From: Rhodoluna limnophila
GTDB taxonomy: Bacteria; Actinomycetota; Actinomycetes; Actinomycetales; Microbacteriaceae
DNA length: 56,608 nt
Direction of reading: 5' to 3'
Assembly: GCA_945862155.1 (NCBI GenBank)
Contig: CAMAXJ010000004.1
Location: forward strand, 1 to 56,608
The notes beneath the pieces were generated by a model, which saw only the letters and a list, made by a program, of their open reading frames with translations, searched no databases and was not told the DNA's origin. The position numbers were made by a program, and so were the translations under genes. Below are positions 8,278 to 16,605 of the stretch, one piece after another (the stretch's first letter is position 1; every line of letters starts with the position of its first letter).

Positions 8278-9102
8278 ATGGCTAACTACACAGCAGCAGA
8301 CGTAAAGGCGCTTCGCGAGAAATCCGGCGCTGGAATGATGGATTGCAAGTCAGCACTGGATGAAGCCGATGGCAACATCGATAAGGCATTTGAGGTTTTG
8401 CGTCTCAAGGGCCTAAAGGGCGTTTCTAAGCGTGAGGGCCGCTCAACCAGCAACGGTCTAATCGTTGCTCGCGTATCCGGCGGAACCGGCTACCTAATCG
8501 AGCTTGCTTGCGAGACAGACTTTGTTGCAAAGGCTGAAAGATTTGTTGCCCTGGGTGAAGAAATTGCTGACGCAATTGTTGCAGCAGGTGCCAAAGATCT
8601 AGCATCGGCCATGGCTGCCCCACTAAAGGGCAAAACAGTAGCGGATGCAATTAACGACGAGGCAGCAGTTCTCGGTGAGAAGGCAGAACTTCGCCGCGTA
8701 GGGGTTATCTCCGACGTTGCAGTGGATGCTTACCTTCACCGCACCTCAAAAGATCTTCCCCCTCAGGTTGGAGTGCTTGTGGCATTCGACGGAAACGCCG
8801 AAACCGCTCACGATGTTGCAGTTCACATCGCAGCTTTTAGCCCATCAGTACTAAGCCGCGACGAGATCTCAGCTGAGACAGTTGAGACCGAGCGTCGTAT
8901 TGCGCAAGAGACAGCCAAGAACGAAGGCAAGCCAGAGGCCGCACTTCCAAAAATTGTGGAAGGTCGCGTCAACGGCTATTTCAAGGAGAACGTTTTGCTT
9001 GAGCAGGACTTCGCCAAGGACAACAAGCTCAGCGTCCAGAAAGTCCTAGACCAAGCAAGCACCAAGGTTTCGGCCTTCGTGCGCTTCCGCGTTGGAGCCT
9101 AG
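8278..9102 (+). CDS. tsf: Elongation factor Ts
   Basis: Guanine-nucleotide exchange factor for EF-Tu. The N-terminal signature LREKSGAGMMDCKSALDEA, the ACETDFVAK motif that contacts EF-Tu, and the C-terminal VNGYFKENVLLEQ are all visible. Length is 274 residues. It is cotranscribed with rpsB and followed by a strong terminator. Confidence 0.98.
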   Translation: MANYTAADVKALREKSGAGMMDCKSALDEADGNIDKAFEVLRLKGLKGVSKREGRSTSNGLIVARVSGGTGYLIELACETDFVAKAERFVALGEEIADAIVAAGAKDLASAMAAPLKGKTVADAINDEAAVLGEKAELRRVGVISDVAVDAYLHRTSKDLPPQVGVLVAFDGNAETAHDVAVHIAAFSPSVLSRDEISAETVETERRIAQETAKNEGKPEAALPKIVEGRVNGYFKENVLLEQDFAKDNKLSVQKVLDQASTKVSAFVRFRVGA

Positions 9103-9117
9103 AAAACTTGAAAGACA

Positions 9118-9152
9118 AAAAGACTCGGCCCTTTGGGGCCGGGTCTTTTTCT
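9118..9152 (+). terminator. Rho-independent terminator after tsf
   Basis: A long hairpin, AAAGACTCGGCC pairing with GGCCGGGTCTTT (9118-9130 with 9137-9149, one G-T pair, tetraloop-like TTTG), is followed by a T-run ending near 9152. It starts 15 bases after the tsf stop and ends the rpsB-tsf transcript. Confidence 0.9.
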
Positions 9153-9194
9153 TTGCCCGCCTAGACTAGAGCTAAACCCTTTGGAGGAAGTCCC

Positions 9195-9905
9195 GTGCCG
9201 CTAAAACGACGCAGAGTTTTGTTGAAACTATCCGGAGAAGCCTTTGGTGGCGGAACCGTTGGGGTAAATCCAGATGTGGTTGCCGAACTAGCAAAAGAAA
9301 TTGCTGAAGGATCCAAATCAGCCGAAGTCGCAATTGTTGTTGGTGGAGGAAACTTCTTCCGCGGGGCGGAACTATCTCAGCGCGGTATGGAGCGCTCTCG
9401 TGCAGACTACATGGGAATGCTCGGAACCGTTATGAACGCTTTAGCTTTGCAGGACTTTCTTGAACAGGCTGGCGTTAGCGTCCGTGTTCAATCAGCAATC
9501 ACGATGGCTCAGGTGACAGAGCCGTACATTCCTCTTCGCGCCATTCGCCACCTTGAAAAAGGAAGAGTCGTAATTTTCGGTGCCGGTGCTGGCCTACCTT
9601 ACTTTTCAACTGACACCGTTGCAGCTCAGCGCGCACTAGAGATCAAGGCCGACGAAGTTCTGGTAGCCAAGAACGGTGTCGATGGGGTTTATTCATCAGA
9701 TCCAAAGAAGAACTCCGATGCAAAAAAGCTTGAGAACCTCACTTACCAAGAAGCGCTAGTCCAGGGACTAAAAGTCGTAGACGCAACCGCATTCTCATTG
9801 TGCATGGACAACAAGATGCCAATGCGAGTCTTCGGGATGCAAGGTAAGGGCAACGTCACCGACGCCATCAAGGGCAAGAAGATCGGCACCGCGGTCACCG
9901 CCTAA
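9195..9905 (+). CDS. pyrH: UMP kinase
   Basis: Amino-acid-kinase-fold enzyme that phosphorylates UMP to UDP with ATP for pyrimidine nucleotide synthesis. The 236-residue protein has the N-terminal [37 protein letters not shown], and [18 protein letters not shown]. Start is GTG 9195 with GGAGGAAG at 9183-9190. TAGACT at 9162-9167 is a possible -10. It is followed by frr, the standard pyrH-frr pair. Confidence 0.97.
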   Translation: MPLKRRRVLLKLSGEAFGGGTVGVNPDVVAELAKEIAEGSKSAEVAIVVGGGNFFRGAELSQRGMERSRADYMGMLGTVMNALALQDFLEQAGVSVRVQSAITMAQVTEPYIPLRAIRHLEKGRVVIFGAGAGLPYFSTDTVAAQRALEIKADEVLVAKNGVDGVYSSDPKKNSDAKKLENLTYQEALVQGLKVVDATAFSLCMDNKMPMRVFGMQGKGNVTDAIKGKKIGTAVTA

Positions 9906-9936
9906 AGTTTTTGATTGACAAGAAAGTGAGCAGTAA

Positions 9937-10497
9937 ATGATTGACGAAATCTTAAGGACAGCCGAAGAGAAGATGGGTAAAGCCGTCGAGTCTGCCAAGG
10001 AAGACTTCGCCACAGTTCGCACCGGACGCGCCAACCCGCAGATGTTTCAGAAGATTATGGTCGACTACTACGGGACGGGAACTCCACTGGCGCAGCTCGC
10101 ATCTTTACAGAACCCAGAGGCCCGAACAATCGTCATAACCCCTTACGACAAGGGCGCATTGGCAGCTATCGAGAAGGCGGTTAGAGACGTTCCAAACCTA
10201 GGTGCGACTCCAAATAACGACGGAACAATCATCCGTGTCACACTTCCTGATCTGACTGAAGAGCGTCGCAAGGAGTACGTCAAGCTGGTTAAGGCAAAGG
10301 CGGAGGACCACCGTGTTTCGCTGCGCAACATTAGGCGCAAGGGAAACGAAGATCTTGCTTCACTGAAAAAAGACGGTCACGTCGGCGACGATGAACTTAC
10401 CCGCGCCGAAAAGGATTTAGACACTTTGACCAAGAACCACGTGGATGCCATAGACGACGCCGTAAAGCGCAAAGAAGCCGAACTTCTAGAGGTGTAA
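9937..10497 (+). CDS. frr: Ribosome recycling factor
   Basis: Splits post-termination ribosomes with EF-G. The 186 residues are a typical length. Visible blocks: [36 protein letters not shown]-like [22 protein letters not shown], and [14 protein letters not shown]. It lies 31 bases after pyrH and 7 bases before cdsA. Confidence 0.97.
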   Translation: MIDEILRTAEEKMGKAVESAKEDFATVRTGRANPQMFQKIMVDYYGTGTPLAQLASLQNPEARTIVITPYDKGALAAIEKAVRDVPNLGATPNNDGTIIRVTLPDLTEERRKEYVKLVKAKAEDHRVSLRNIRRKGNEDLASLKKDGHVGDDELTRAEKDLDTLTKNHVDAIDDAVKRKEAELLEV

Positions 10498-10504
10498 GGC
10501 TAAA

Positions 10505-11359
10505 TTGTCTGAGGTAAAGGCCCAAGGTGGCAGGTCGGTCTCTAAATCAATCGTCGTCGGTTTGCTTTTGGCCGCAATCTTTTTGGTTTCTATCTTGATC
10601 TATAAAGAATTTTTCATTCTTTTTCTCCTAGTCTCTACCGCAATTGGAGCATGGGAGCTTTCGACCGCGCTTAGAATCAAGGGCTGGTACGTTCCTCGAG
10701 TTCCGGCAGTGGTTGGATCCGCAATCATCATGCCGGCCACCTACTATGGCGGTCCAGTTGTGCAGTGGCTAGTGAGCCTCGGAATTGTGGCAGCGCTGAT
10801 TGTCTGGCGAACAGTTCACCTACTTTGGGAACGGCGGAAAGCAAACTTCCAAACATTTCTTAGGACAATTAGAGACTTTGGAGCAGCGGCATTCCTGGTC
10901 ATCTATTTACCTCTTTCCCTGAGTTTTTCGATGCTACTTCTAAGACGCCCCGAAGATGGCGCATATTGGGTACTTACTTTTGTCACCACGGTTGCACTAA
11001 TTGATTCGTCTGGGTATCTAGTTGGCCGGGTGTTTGGAAAACATAAATTAGCCCCAGGAGTCAGCCCTAAGAAGACATGGGAAGGTTTGCTTGCCTCAAT
11101 TATTTTTGGTTCTGCCACAGCTATTTCCCTCATGGTGTTTTTGCTCCAGGGCCCTTGGTGGGTAGGTTTGATTTTGGCGGCGTCAGTCATTTTGGCAGCA
11201 GTCTTTGGAGATCTTGCCGAGTCGCTTATCAAGCGCGATTTGGGAGTTAAGGACATGTCCAAGCTTTTACCTGGGCATGGAGGAATGATGGACCGCCTAG
11301 ATTCCATGCTCCCAGCTTCCCTGATGACCTATTTGGTCATGGTGGTTTTCTTTGGTTGA
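10505..11359 (+). CDS. cdsA: Phosphatidate cytidylyltransferase
   Basis: Integral membrane enzyme making CDP-diacylglycerol from phosphatidate and CTP, the branch point of phospholipid synthesis. About seven to eight hydrophobic segments are seen. The CDS signature runs from SLIKRDLGVKD to LLPGHGGMMDRLDS at about residues 240-268, complete with catalytic Asp and Lys. Also SPKKTWEG upstream. The start is TTG 10505, 7 bases after frr. Length is 284. Confidence 0.95.
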   Translation: MSEVKAQGGRSVSKSIVVGLLLAAIFLVSILIYKEFFILFLLVSTAIGAWELSTALRIKGWYVPRVPAVVGSAIIMPATYYGGPVVQWLVSLGIVAALIVWRTVHLLWERRKANFQTFLRTIRDFGAAAFLVIYLPLSLSFSMLLLRRPEDGAYWVLTFVTTVALIDSSGYLVGRVFGKHKLAPGVSPKKTWEGLLASIIFGSATAISLMVFLLQGPWWVGLILAASVILAAVFGDLAESLIKRDLGVKDMSKLLPGHGGMMDRLDSMLPASLMTYLVMVVFFG

Positions 11360-11903
11360 GACCCCGAGATTTAGCAATGCGGCCGGGATGGGATACAACC
11401 CGCAGCAAGTTGATGCACTGTTAGAGCGGGCCAAGGCTCAGTACGAATCGCCCGATCAGATTTTGCTTAGGGCATCAGATCTTCGGGGGCTCAGGCTTGA
11501 TTTGGTTCGGGGAGGTTATTCAATTTCTCAAGTTGATGCCGCCCTGGACAATCTCGAAGATCACTTCATAAGCGCGGAAGTTATTGCCTTTAGACAACGA
11601 TTCGGAGAGCCAGAGCTTGCCAGAAGATTTGAGGAGCTCCAGCAGGCACTGCTGCCTAGGCTAAGACGCGCCAAGGTAAAGCGCTTCACTAAAGTGTCTT
11701 GGCTGTCACGAGGTTATGAAAGAAAAAAAGTCGATGAGCTCTGTGATCAGTTGGTTGTGCATTTCAATGGTGGAGCAAAAGTACGGGTAGCTCAAGTAAG
11801 GCGAGCGCAATTCACCGCCACTCGATCGGGGTACTCTATGCCTCAGGTTGATAGCTTTTTAGACAAGGTCATTGAGGCGCTGCAGCTTGAAATCACCGAC
11901 TAG
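11352..11903 (+). CDS. DivIVA-domain repeat protein
   Basis: A 183-residue protein with four copies of the DivIVA-type G-Y-x4-V-D motif: residues 14-21, 55-62, 121-128 and 160-167, each followed by an amphipathic helix. The motif in DivIVA/Wag31 is the membrane-binding N-terminal unit. Here the unit is repeated without the long coiled coil. Families of such 'DivI1A repeat' proteins are known in Actinobacteria but have no assigned role. It starts at TTG 11352, overlapping cdsA by 8 bases, which suggests coupling to phospholipid synthesis. Localisation to curved or polar membrane is inference. Confidence 0.8.
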   Translation: MVETPRFSNAAGMGYNPQQVDALLERAKAQYESPDQILLRASDLRGLRLDLVRGGYSISQVDAALDNLEDHFISAEVIAFRQRFGEPELARRFEELQQALLPRLRRAKVKRFTKVSWLSRGYERKKVDELCDQLVVHFNGGAKVRVAQVRRAQFTATRSGYSMPQVDSFLDKVIEALQLEITD

Positions 11904-12630
11904 CTACGGCTGTCTAGGCGTTGTCGCCGTACCCTTTTTTATCTATGTGGCCCTTTTTGGATCCGGGGGCGGGTCAACTCCGACACCAGCTCCGAGTGCT
12001 ATCGAGACGGTCACTCCAACGCCCGAACCAAGCGAAACCGTTGCCCCGATACCAAAAAAGAATAGAGGCGAGGCGCTACGTGCTCTTGCCAAGCTACCCA
12101 TCAAGGGACGTGCTCCACAAACTGGATACTCGCGCGAGATGTTTTCAGATGACTGGGATTACTACAACGGTTGTGATGTCAGGAACAGAATTCTTGCTCG
12201 GGATTTAGTTCAGTACAACTACAGATACGATTCTTACTGCATCATTGAAAATGGAATTCTTGAAGACCCTTTCACAGGACAGGTCATCGCGTTTCAGCGA
12301 GGCATAAGAACTTCTCTAGATGTTCAAATAGACCACGTTGTGGCATTGAGTGACGCTTGGCAGAAAGGCGCTCAGCAACTTTCTGGCTATCAACGCTTCA
12401 TGCTCTATAACGATCCACTGAACCTGCTGGCCGTCTGGGGTCCGGCTAATGGTCAAAAAAGTGACTCCGATGCGGCCAGCTGGCTGCCTTCTAACAAGAG
12501 CTTCAGATGCTCATTTGTGGCCAGGCAAATAGCCGTGAAGGTGAAGTATCAGCTCTGGGTGACCCAGGCTGAGCACGATTCCATGGGTCGAGTGCTGGCC
12601 ACCTGCCCCAAGAAGGGCCTTCCAAACTAG
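11887..12630 (+). CDS. Secreted HNH-type nuclease (DUF1524-like)
   Basis: About 247 residues. A hydrophobic N-terminus (about residues 8-24) is followed by a Pro/Thr/Ser/Glu-rich linker, consistent with export. The folded part has the features of secreted actinobacterial HNH/DUF1524 proteins: CDVRNRILARDL, VQIDHVVALSDAWQKGA (the His-Asp metal site in IDHV) and NDPLNLLAVWGPANGQKSD. Likely a non-specific extracellular DNase for nutrient use or defence. The start is TTG 11887 (GAGGCG at 11874-11879) or TTG 11872; both overlap the previous gene. Confidence 0.82.
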   Translation: MKSPTSYGCLGVVAVPFFIYVALFGSGGGSTPTPAPSAIETVTPTPEPSETVAPIPKKNRGEALRALAKLPIKGRAPQTGYSREMFSDDWDYYNGCDVRNRILARDLVQYNYRYDSYCIIENGILEDPFTGQVIAFQRGIRTSLDVQIDHVVALSDAWQKGAQQLSGYQRFMLYNDPLNLLAVWGPANGQKSDSDAASWLPSNKSFRCSFVARQIAVKVKYQLWVTQAEHDSMGRVLATCPKKGLPN

Positions 12631-12704
12631 CTGTACCTAGCCCTTGCGCAACACTCAAGGTAGAGTTGAAGGTCGCAGGTCACTTATTTGGGAAGGAGTT
12701 CGTC

Positions 12705-13367
12705 ATGGGCAAGTACGAAGCTATCAAACCGACCCTTGCCAAGCGAATTGTCTTCTCCTTCGATGAAGCCCTAGCCAAACGTGGACTATCCAGGCCCCAT
12801 CTGCCAAGAATTACCAAGGCCAAATCACTTCCAGTTCTTGGCTTTGTGTTTGTCGTCAGCTTGACGCTGGTTTACGTCGTAGATCCATATTCGGGGAATC
12901 TTGCTAGCGCCTCCACTGTTCAGGTTTATGACCCAAATGATGAGCAGAATCAGAGTTTCGTTTTTAATGAGGAATTCGCCGTTAGCTTTGAGCGCGGGGG
13001 ATACCGGATGATTTCTGGCTCGGCAGCCAAGAGTTACTTTATTTTGGCCGCTCCTATGCCAGCCCCTGGATCGTCCCAGGCCTATGCACTTGAGTACATT
13101 GCTAAACGCGACTGGGGTATGGATCAATTCTCGTGTCTTGTAAACCTCTGGAACAGAGAATCAAACTGGCGACACCTCGCTAAGAATTCTTCGAGCGGCG
13201 CCTATGGAATTCCTCAGTCCTTGCCTGGATCGAAAATGGCAACTGAGGGAGCGGACTGGATGACAAACCCACAGACTCAGATTCGCTGGGGTGTGAAATA
13301 CATCGCGGCCCGATACAACAACCCTTGCGGTGCATGGGCGCATTCCGAAGAGCACAACTGGTACTAA
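12705..13367 (+). CDS. Membrane-anchored lytic transglycosylase-like protein
   Basis: A 220-residue protein with a cytoplasmic basic N-terminus, one membrane segment at about 42-58, and a C-terminal lysozyme-like domain from about residue 128. NLWNRESNWRH carries the probable catalytic Glu; GAYGIPQSLPGSKM, DWMTNPQTQIRWGVKYI and the final HNWY fit actinobacterial transglycosylase-like proteins. It probably cuts peptidoglycan outside the cell. ATG 12705 follows GGGAAGGAG at 12690-12698. An earlier in-frame start at 12666 is less likely. The stop overlaps the next start (TAATG). Confidence 0.83.
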   Translation: MGKYEAIKPTLAKRIVFSFDEALAKRGLSRPHLPRITKAKSLPVLGFVFVVSLTLVYVVDPYSGNLASASTVQVYDPNDEQNQSFVFNEEFAVSFERGGYRMISGSAAKSYFILAAPMPAPGSSQAYALEYIAKRDWGMDQFSCLVNLWNRESNWRHLAKNSSSGAYGIPQSLPGSKMATEGADWMTNPQTQIRWGVKYIAARYNNPCGAWAHSEEHNWY

Positions 13368-13663
13368 TGAAATCTCGTCGCAACCGCGGTTCCAAGTGGG
13401 GCGCCGAATTTCAGCCCCTTGATCTAGAAAGAGTGCGCATCGGAGTAAAGCGCACCGAGCTAAAGCGCGGAGTTGAGTATTCGGTACAGACCACCTCGGG
13501 AGCAAGAGCAGACGATGACAAGAGCTGGGTCTGCCCAAATTGCCACTTAGGTATAGCCAAGGGACAGAGCCACACAGTTGCCTGGGACTCAGTTCGAGGC
13601 GTTGACACTAGAAGGCACTTTCACAATGCCTGCTGGAAGGCTTTCCAGGGACCCCTGCTTTGA
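13367..13663 (+). CDS. Small Cys/His-rich conserved protein
   Basis: A 98-residue basic protein. A CPNC pair, then SHTVAWD, and later RRHFHNACW form a Cys/His set that could bind zinc. Similar actinobacterial proteins are often loosely named ATP/GTP-binding proteins, but I see no P-loop. The N-terminus (MKSRRNRGSKWG) is strongly basic, which would suit nucleic-acid binding. It overlaps its upstream neighbour by one base and its downstream neighbour by 4, so it belongs to the same transcript. Function unknown. Confidence 0.75.
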   Translation: MKSRRNRGSKWGAEFQPLDLERVRIGVKRTELKRGVEYSVQTTSGARADDDKSWVCPNCHLGIAKGQSHTVAWDSVRGVDTRRHFHNACWKAFQGPLL

Positions 13664-14367
13664 TCGAGATCACTTCCTCCACCGAGCTTCCCTCAAATCG
13701 GGAACCTCTTACCCTAATTACTTCTGACAACCTAAAACTGGTTGCCGAACTTGCAACACCTTTTCAGAACAAGGCAAAAGCGGTGTTGTTGACTTTACAT
13801 CCGCTACCAACCGGCGGCGGATTTATGGACTCTCACATTTTGCGCAAGGCGGCTAATCGGCTACCCGCACTTGCTGATTTGTCAGTTCTGAGATTCAACA
13901 CCCGAGGAACCACTAGCCCGCAGGGCACCAGTGAGGGCAGTTTTGGCGAGGGTATCGCTGAGAAGCGCGATCTTGAAGCTGCCCTTGAATTTCTCAGATC
14001 ACGCGGACTTGGACCCATTTGGCTAGTTGGCTGGTCATTTGGCACTGAACTGGCAATCAAGTATGGATTTGATAACGATATTGCCGGTGCAATCCTGCTT
14101 TCGCCTCCGCTTCATAGATCTGGTGAGCAGGATTTGGTGAAGTGGATCGGCAGCGGAAAAAAGTTAATCGCTCTAATTCCAGAGCACGATGAGTACTTGG
14201 CTCCAGCTGCAGCCCTCGAGCGCTTTGCTGTTGTTCCTGAGGCGGAGGTCATTGCCGTTGATGGGGCTAAGCACCTTTGGGTAGGTGAGCCTGCAACTAA
14301 AAGAGTTTTGAACGAGATTGTGCGGGCAGTAAATCCGCCAAAGTATCCGCTTCCGGATACGTTCTAG
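13660..14367 (+). CDS. Alpha/beta hydrolase
   Basis: A 235-residue cytoplasmic hydrolase with the nucleophile elbow GWSFGTEL near residue 124, an acidic residue in PEHDEYLAP and a His in GAKHLWVGE completing a Ser-Asp-His triad. LHPLPTGGGFMDSHIL and RFNTRGTTSPQG resemble the CocE/YfhR-like group of small serine hydrolases. Substrate unknown. It starts at TTG 13660 with a 4-base overlap and ends against the convergent perM-type gene, overlapping by 4 bases. Confidence 0.82.
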   Translation: MIEITSSTELPSNREPLTLITSDNLKLVAELATPFQNKAKAVLLTLHPLPTGGGFMDSHILRKAANRLPALADLSVLRFNTRGTTSPQGTSEGSFGEGIAEKRDLEAALEFLRSRGLGPIWLVGWSFGTELAIKYGFDNDIAGAILLSPPLHRSGEQDLVKWIGSGKKLIALIPEHDEYLAPAAALERFAVVPEAEVIAVDGAKHLWVGEPATKRVLNEIVRAVNPPKYPLPDTF

Positions 14368-15419
14368 CGCTTGTTTTGACGAGGGACATATATCTCTCGC
14401 ACGATGAATATTACTGAAGCAGCCAACGGTATCGCTACAAGCGCCCCCAGCACGCCAAGCAACGCTCCTCCGGACAAGGCGGCAATGACAACAATCGGTG
14501 CGGGCACTGAAACTGCAACCTTCATCACCCTCGGGCTAATTACGTACGCCTCCAGCTGCAGGTAGATCAAGTAGTAGATCGCAAGAACTAAAGCTGATGT
14601 TGGATTCACAGCGAGAGCAACCATGACCGCTAGTGCTGCACCGGTAACTGAACCTATCAGCGGAATGATGGCAAGAATGAAAACCACAAATGCCAGCACA
14701 AGTGCAAACTGCAGTCCTAGCAGTGTCATCACGATAAAGCCCACTAGGGCATTTAGTCCGGCGACTGAGACTTGACCAATCACATACCGACCGACTGAAT
14801 TGGCAACCTGGTCGGATATCTGCTTGTAGCGAGCTCGCTTGCTTTTCGGAACGAGCTTAGAAAGAGAAGCCTTTAGACCATCTAGTGAGGCCAAGAAGAA
14901 CACGGTCAAAACAACAACGATAATGAAGCCAAACACTCCATTGAACAAGTTGATTCCTACCTGAACAACACCTCCAACCATTGTCGGCCAGTTGGCAGAG
15001 TCGGAAAGGAAGGCGCCAGCATTCAAAAGTGCTGACCCGATTGCTCCTCCTAGCTGGTCATCCAGGCTTATGACAAATGGAAGCTGGGTGATGTCTTGAA
15101 GCAGCTGGGGGGCGCTTTCGAGGAATCGAGTGCTTTGGGTTATAAGGGTTGGAACCAGGGTCCAGATTAAAACTCCCAGCAGGCCCAGAAGTCCAACAAT
15201 CACAGTTAGTACCGCTAGCGGTCTAGGGAAATTGAATCTCTCCAGAGTCGACACCAACGGGTCCAGGCCAAGGGCCAAGAATATTGCAGCAAAAATGTAG
15301 GTGATCACGTTAGCTAGAGTGGCCACAGCTCCTCCCAGAAGCAGTGCGGTTAGCACGCCGAGGCCTCCGAGCAATCCAATTAGGAATGGATTTGAAACCT
15401 TGAGGTCTTTAGCTGGCAT
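14364..15419 (-). CDS. AI-2E family (PerM-type) membrane transporter
   Basis: A 351-residue integral membrane protein with about eight hydrophobic segments. The family hallmark is a central soluble loop and late GSVTGAALAV and LSGGALLGVLGALVAIPLAA segments, seen here at about 255-345. Members include TqsA and PerM; real substrates vary from autoinducer-2 to ions, so only a family call is made. It ends against a plus-strand hydrolase and is followed on the same strand by the DivIVA-like gene 17 bases upstream. Confidence 0.85.
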   Translation of the reverse strand: MPAKDLKVSNPFLIGLLGGLGVLTALLLGGAVATLANVITYIFAAIFLALGLDPLVSTLERFNFPRPLAVLTVIVGLLGLLGVLIWTLVPTLITQSTRFLESAPQLLQDITQLPFVISLDDQLGGAIGSALLNAGAFLSDSANWPTMVGGVVQVGINLFNGVFGFIIVVVLTVFFLASLDGLKASLSKLVPKSKRARYKQISDQVANSVGRYVIGQVSVAGLNALVGFIVMTLLGLQFALVLAFVVFILAIIPLIGSVTGAALAVMVALAVNPTSALVLAIYYLIYLQLEAYVISPRVMKVAVSVPAPIVVIAALSGGALLGVLGALVAIPLAASVIFIVREIYVPRQNKR

Positions 15420-15436
15420 TTAGAAATTGGCCTTTA

Positions 15437-16525
15437 CTAGTCGAGTGATTTTCTTGATGCCTCAACAACTTTTTCTAGGTGCTCAAGATATGAACCGACA
15501 GTGCGTCGTTCAATCTCTAACTTGGCAAGCTTTGAGTTAGCCTCGTCAACCTCTCGGGCTGCAAGGTTTTTGGCATCCGCGATGATCTGACGTGACTTTG
15601 CCTCAGCCATTGCAATCATTTGTTCGGCTTGGTCTCTGGCGGCATCGGTGGTCAACTTGTTAATTGAGCGCGCAGCTGACTCAATAGTCTCGGCCTCAAG
15701 CTGTGCAGCATTTGTTCTTGTGATAGCTAAGTGAAGCTGAGATTTAGCATCATCGAGGTACTTCTGAGTCTGGTGTATGGCCTCCTGGTGTTTACGAAGG
15801 TAGTTTTCTTCCGCCTCAGACCTTCGTGCGGTAAGCTCCAGCTCTAGATCGATTCGAGCTTGGTCTCCGATAATCAAGGCTGCTTTTTCGGTATCAATTT
15901 CGCGAATCATTTCTTTTTGAAGCAAGAGTTTCTTTTCGGCAAGATTGCGATCAACCATGGCCTTGATATTTTCAGTCTGGCGCTTGGTGTCCGCTCGAAG
16001 CCTTGCAACTTCGGTAGCAATTTCGCCTCGAATCGAGCCAGATTCTCTGGTTGCCTCTTCGATAAGGCGGCTGCTTTCGTTTCGAGCCTTCTCAAGAATT
16101 TCATTAGCCTCAACTTTTGCAGAATTGATTACGCGCTCAACTCTCCTATCAGCCTCGGCTACCAGAGATTCATAGTAATTCTTCGCCTCATTCTTTTTGG
16201 ATTCAACTTCTTCGTTTATGCTTCCAAGAATTCGGTTCTTTTCACTTTCCGCATGGCCCAGAAGTCTTGTTGCCTGATCCTCAGCTGAGGCGAGAATAAT
16301 TGCAGCTTGATTTCCAAGTCCGGTGTAGGTGGGTGATTGGACCTCTGCTAACTTTGCGCTCAGCTGATCGATTTGGGCTTTGGCTTGCTTGAGCTCATCG
16401 ACTAGCTGGGCATTTTGCGTGGACAGACGAAGGACGTCACGATTGAGGTCCAAAAATGCGTCATCAACGGCTGATTTCGAGTAGCCACGCATCGCAGTTG
16501 GGAATGAGGTCGCTTCGCCTGACAA
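15437..16525 (-). CDS. DivIVA-like coiled-coil protein
   Basis: A 362-residue protein with an N-terminal DivIVA-type motif (RGYSKSAVDDAFLDL, residues about 13-27) and then long heptad-rich coiled coil to about 350, rich in Glu, Lys, Ala and Arg. Such proteins in Actinobacteria (Wag31/DivIVA relatives) scaffold polar growth or septal membrane. It starts at TTG 16525, divergent from the gene at 16606. It is a paralogue by architecture of the gene at 23640-24806, and the two flank the same plus-strand run. Confidence 0.8.
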   Translation of the reverse strand: MSGEATSFPTAMRGYSKSAVDDAFLDLNRDVLRLSTQNAQLVDELKQAKAQIDQLSAKLAEVQSPTYTGLGNQAAIILASAEDQATRLLGHAESEKNRILGSINEEVESKKNEAKNYYESLVAEADRRVERVINSAKVEANEILEKARNESSRLIEEATRESGSIRGEIATEVARLRADTKRQTENIKAMVDRNLAEKKLLLQKEMIREIDTEKAALIIGDQARIDLELELTARRSEAEENYLRKHQEAIHQTQKYLDDAKSQLHLAITRTNAAQLEAETIESAARSINKLTTDAARDQAEQMIAMAEAKSRQIIADAKNLAAREVDEANSKLAKLEIERRTVGSYLEHLEKVVEASRKSLD

Positions 16526-16605
16526 ATCGGGCCTCCAGCATGGTTTCGGTAGAATGGGTTTCGGCCCTCAGGCCATTCACCCAAGTTTAGCTGGAATGGA
16601 TAATC

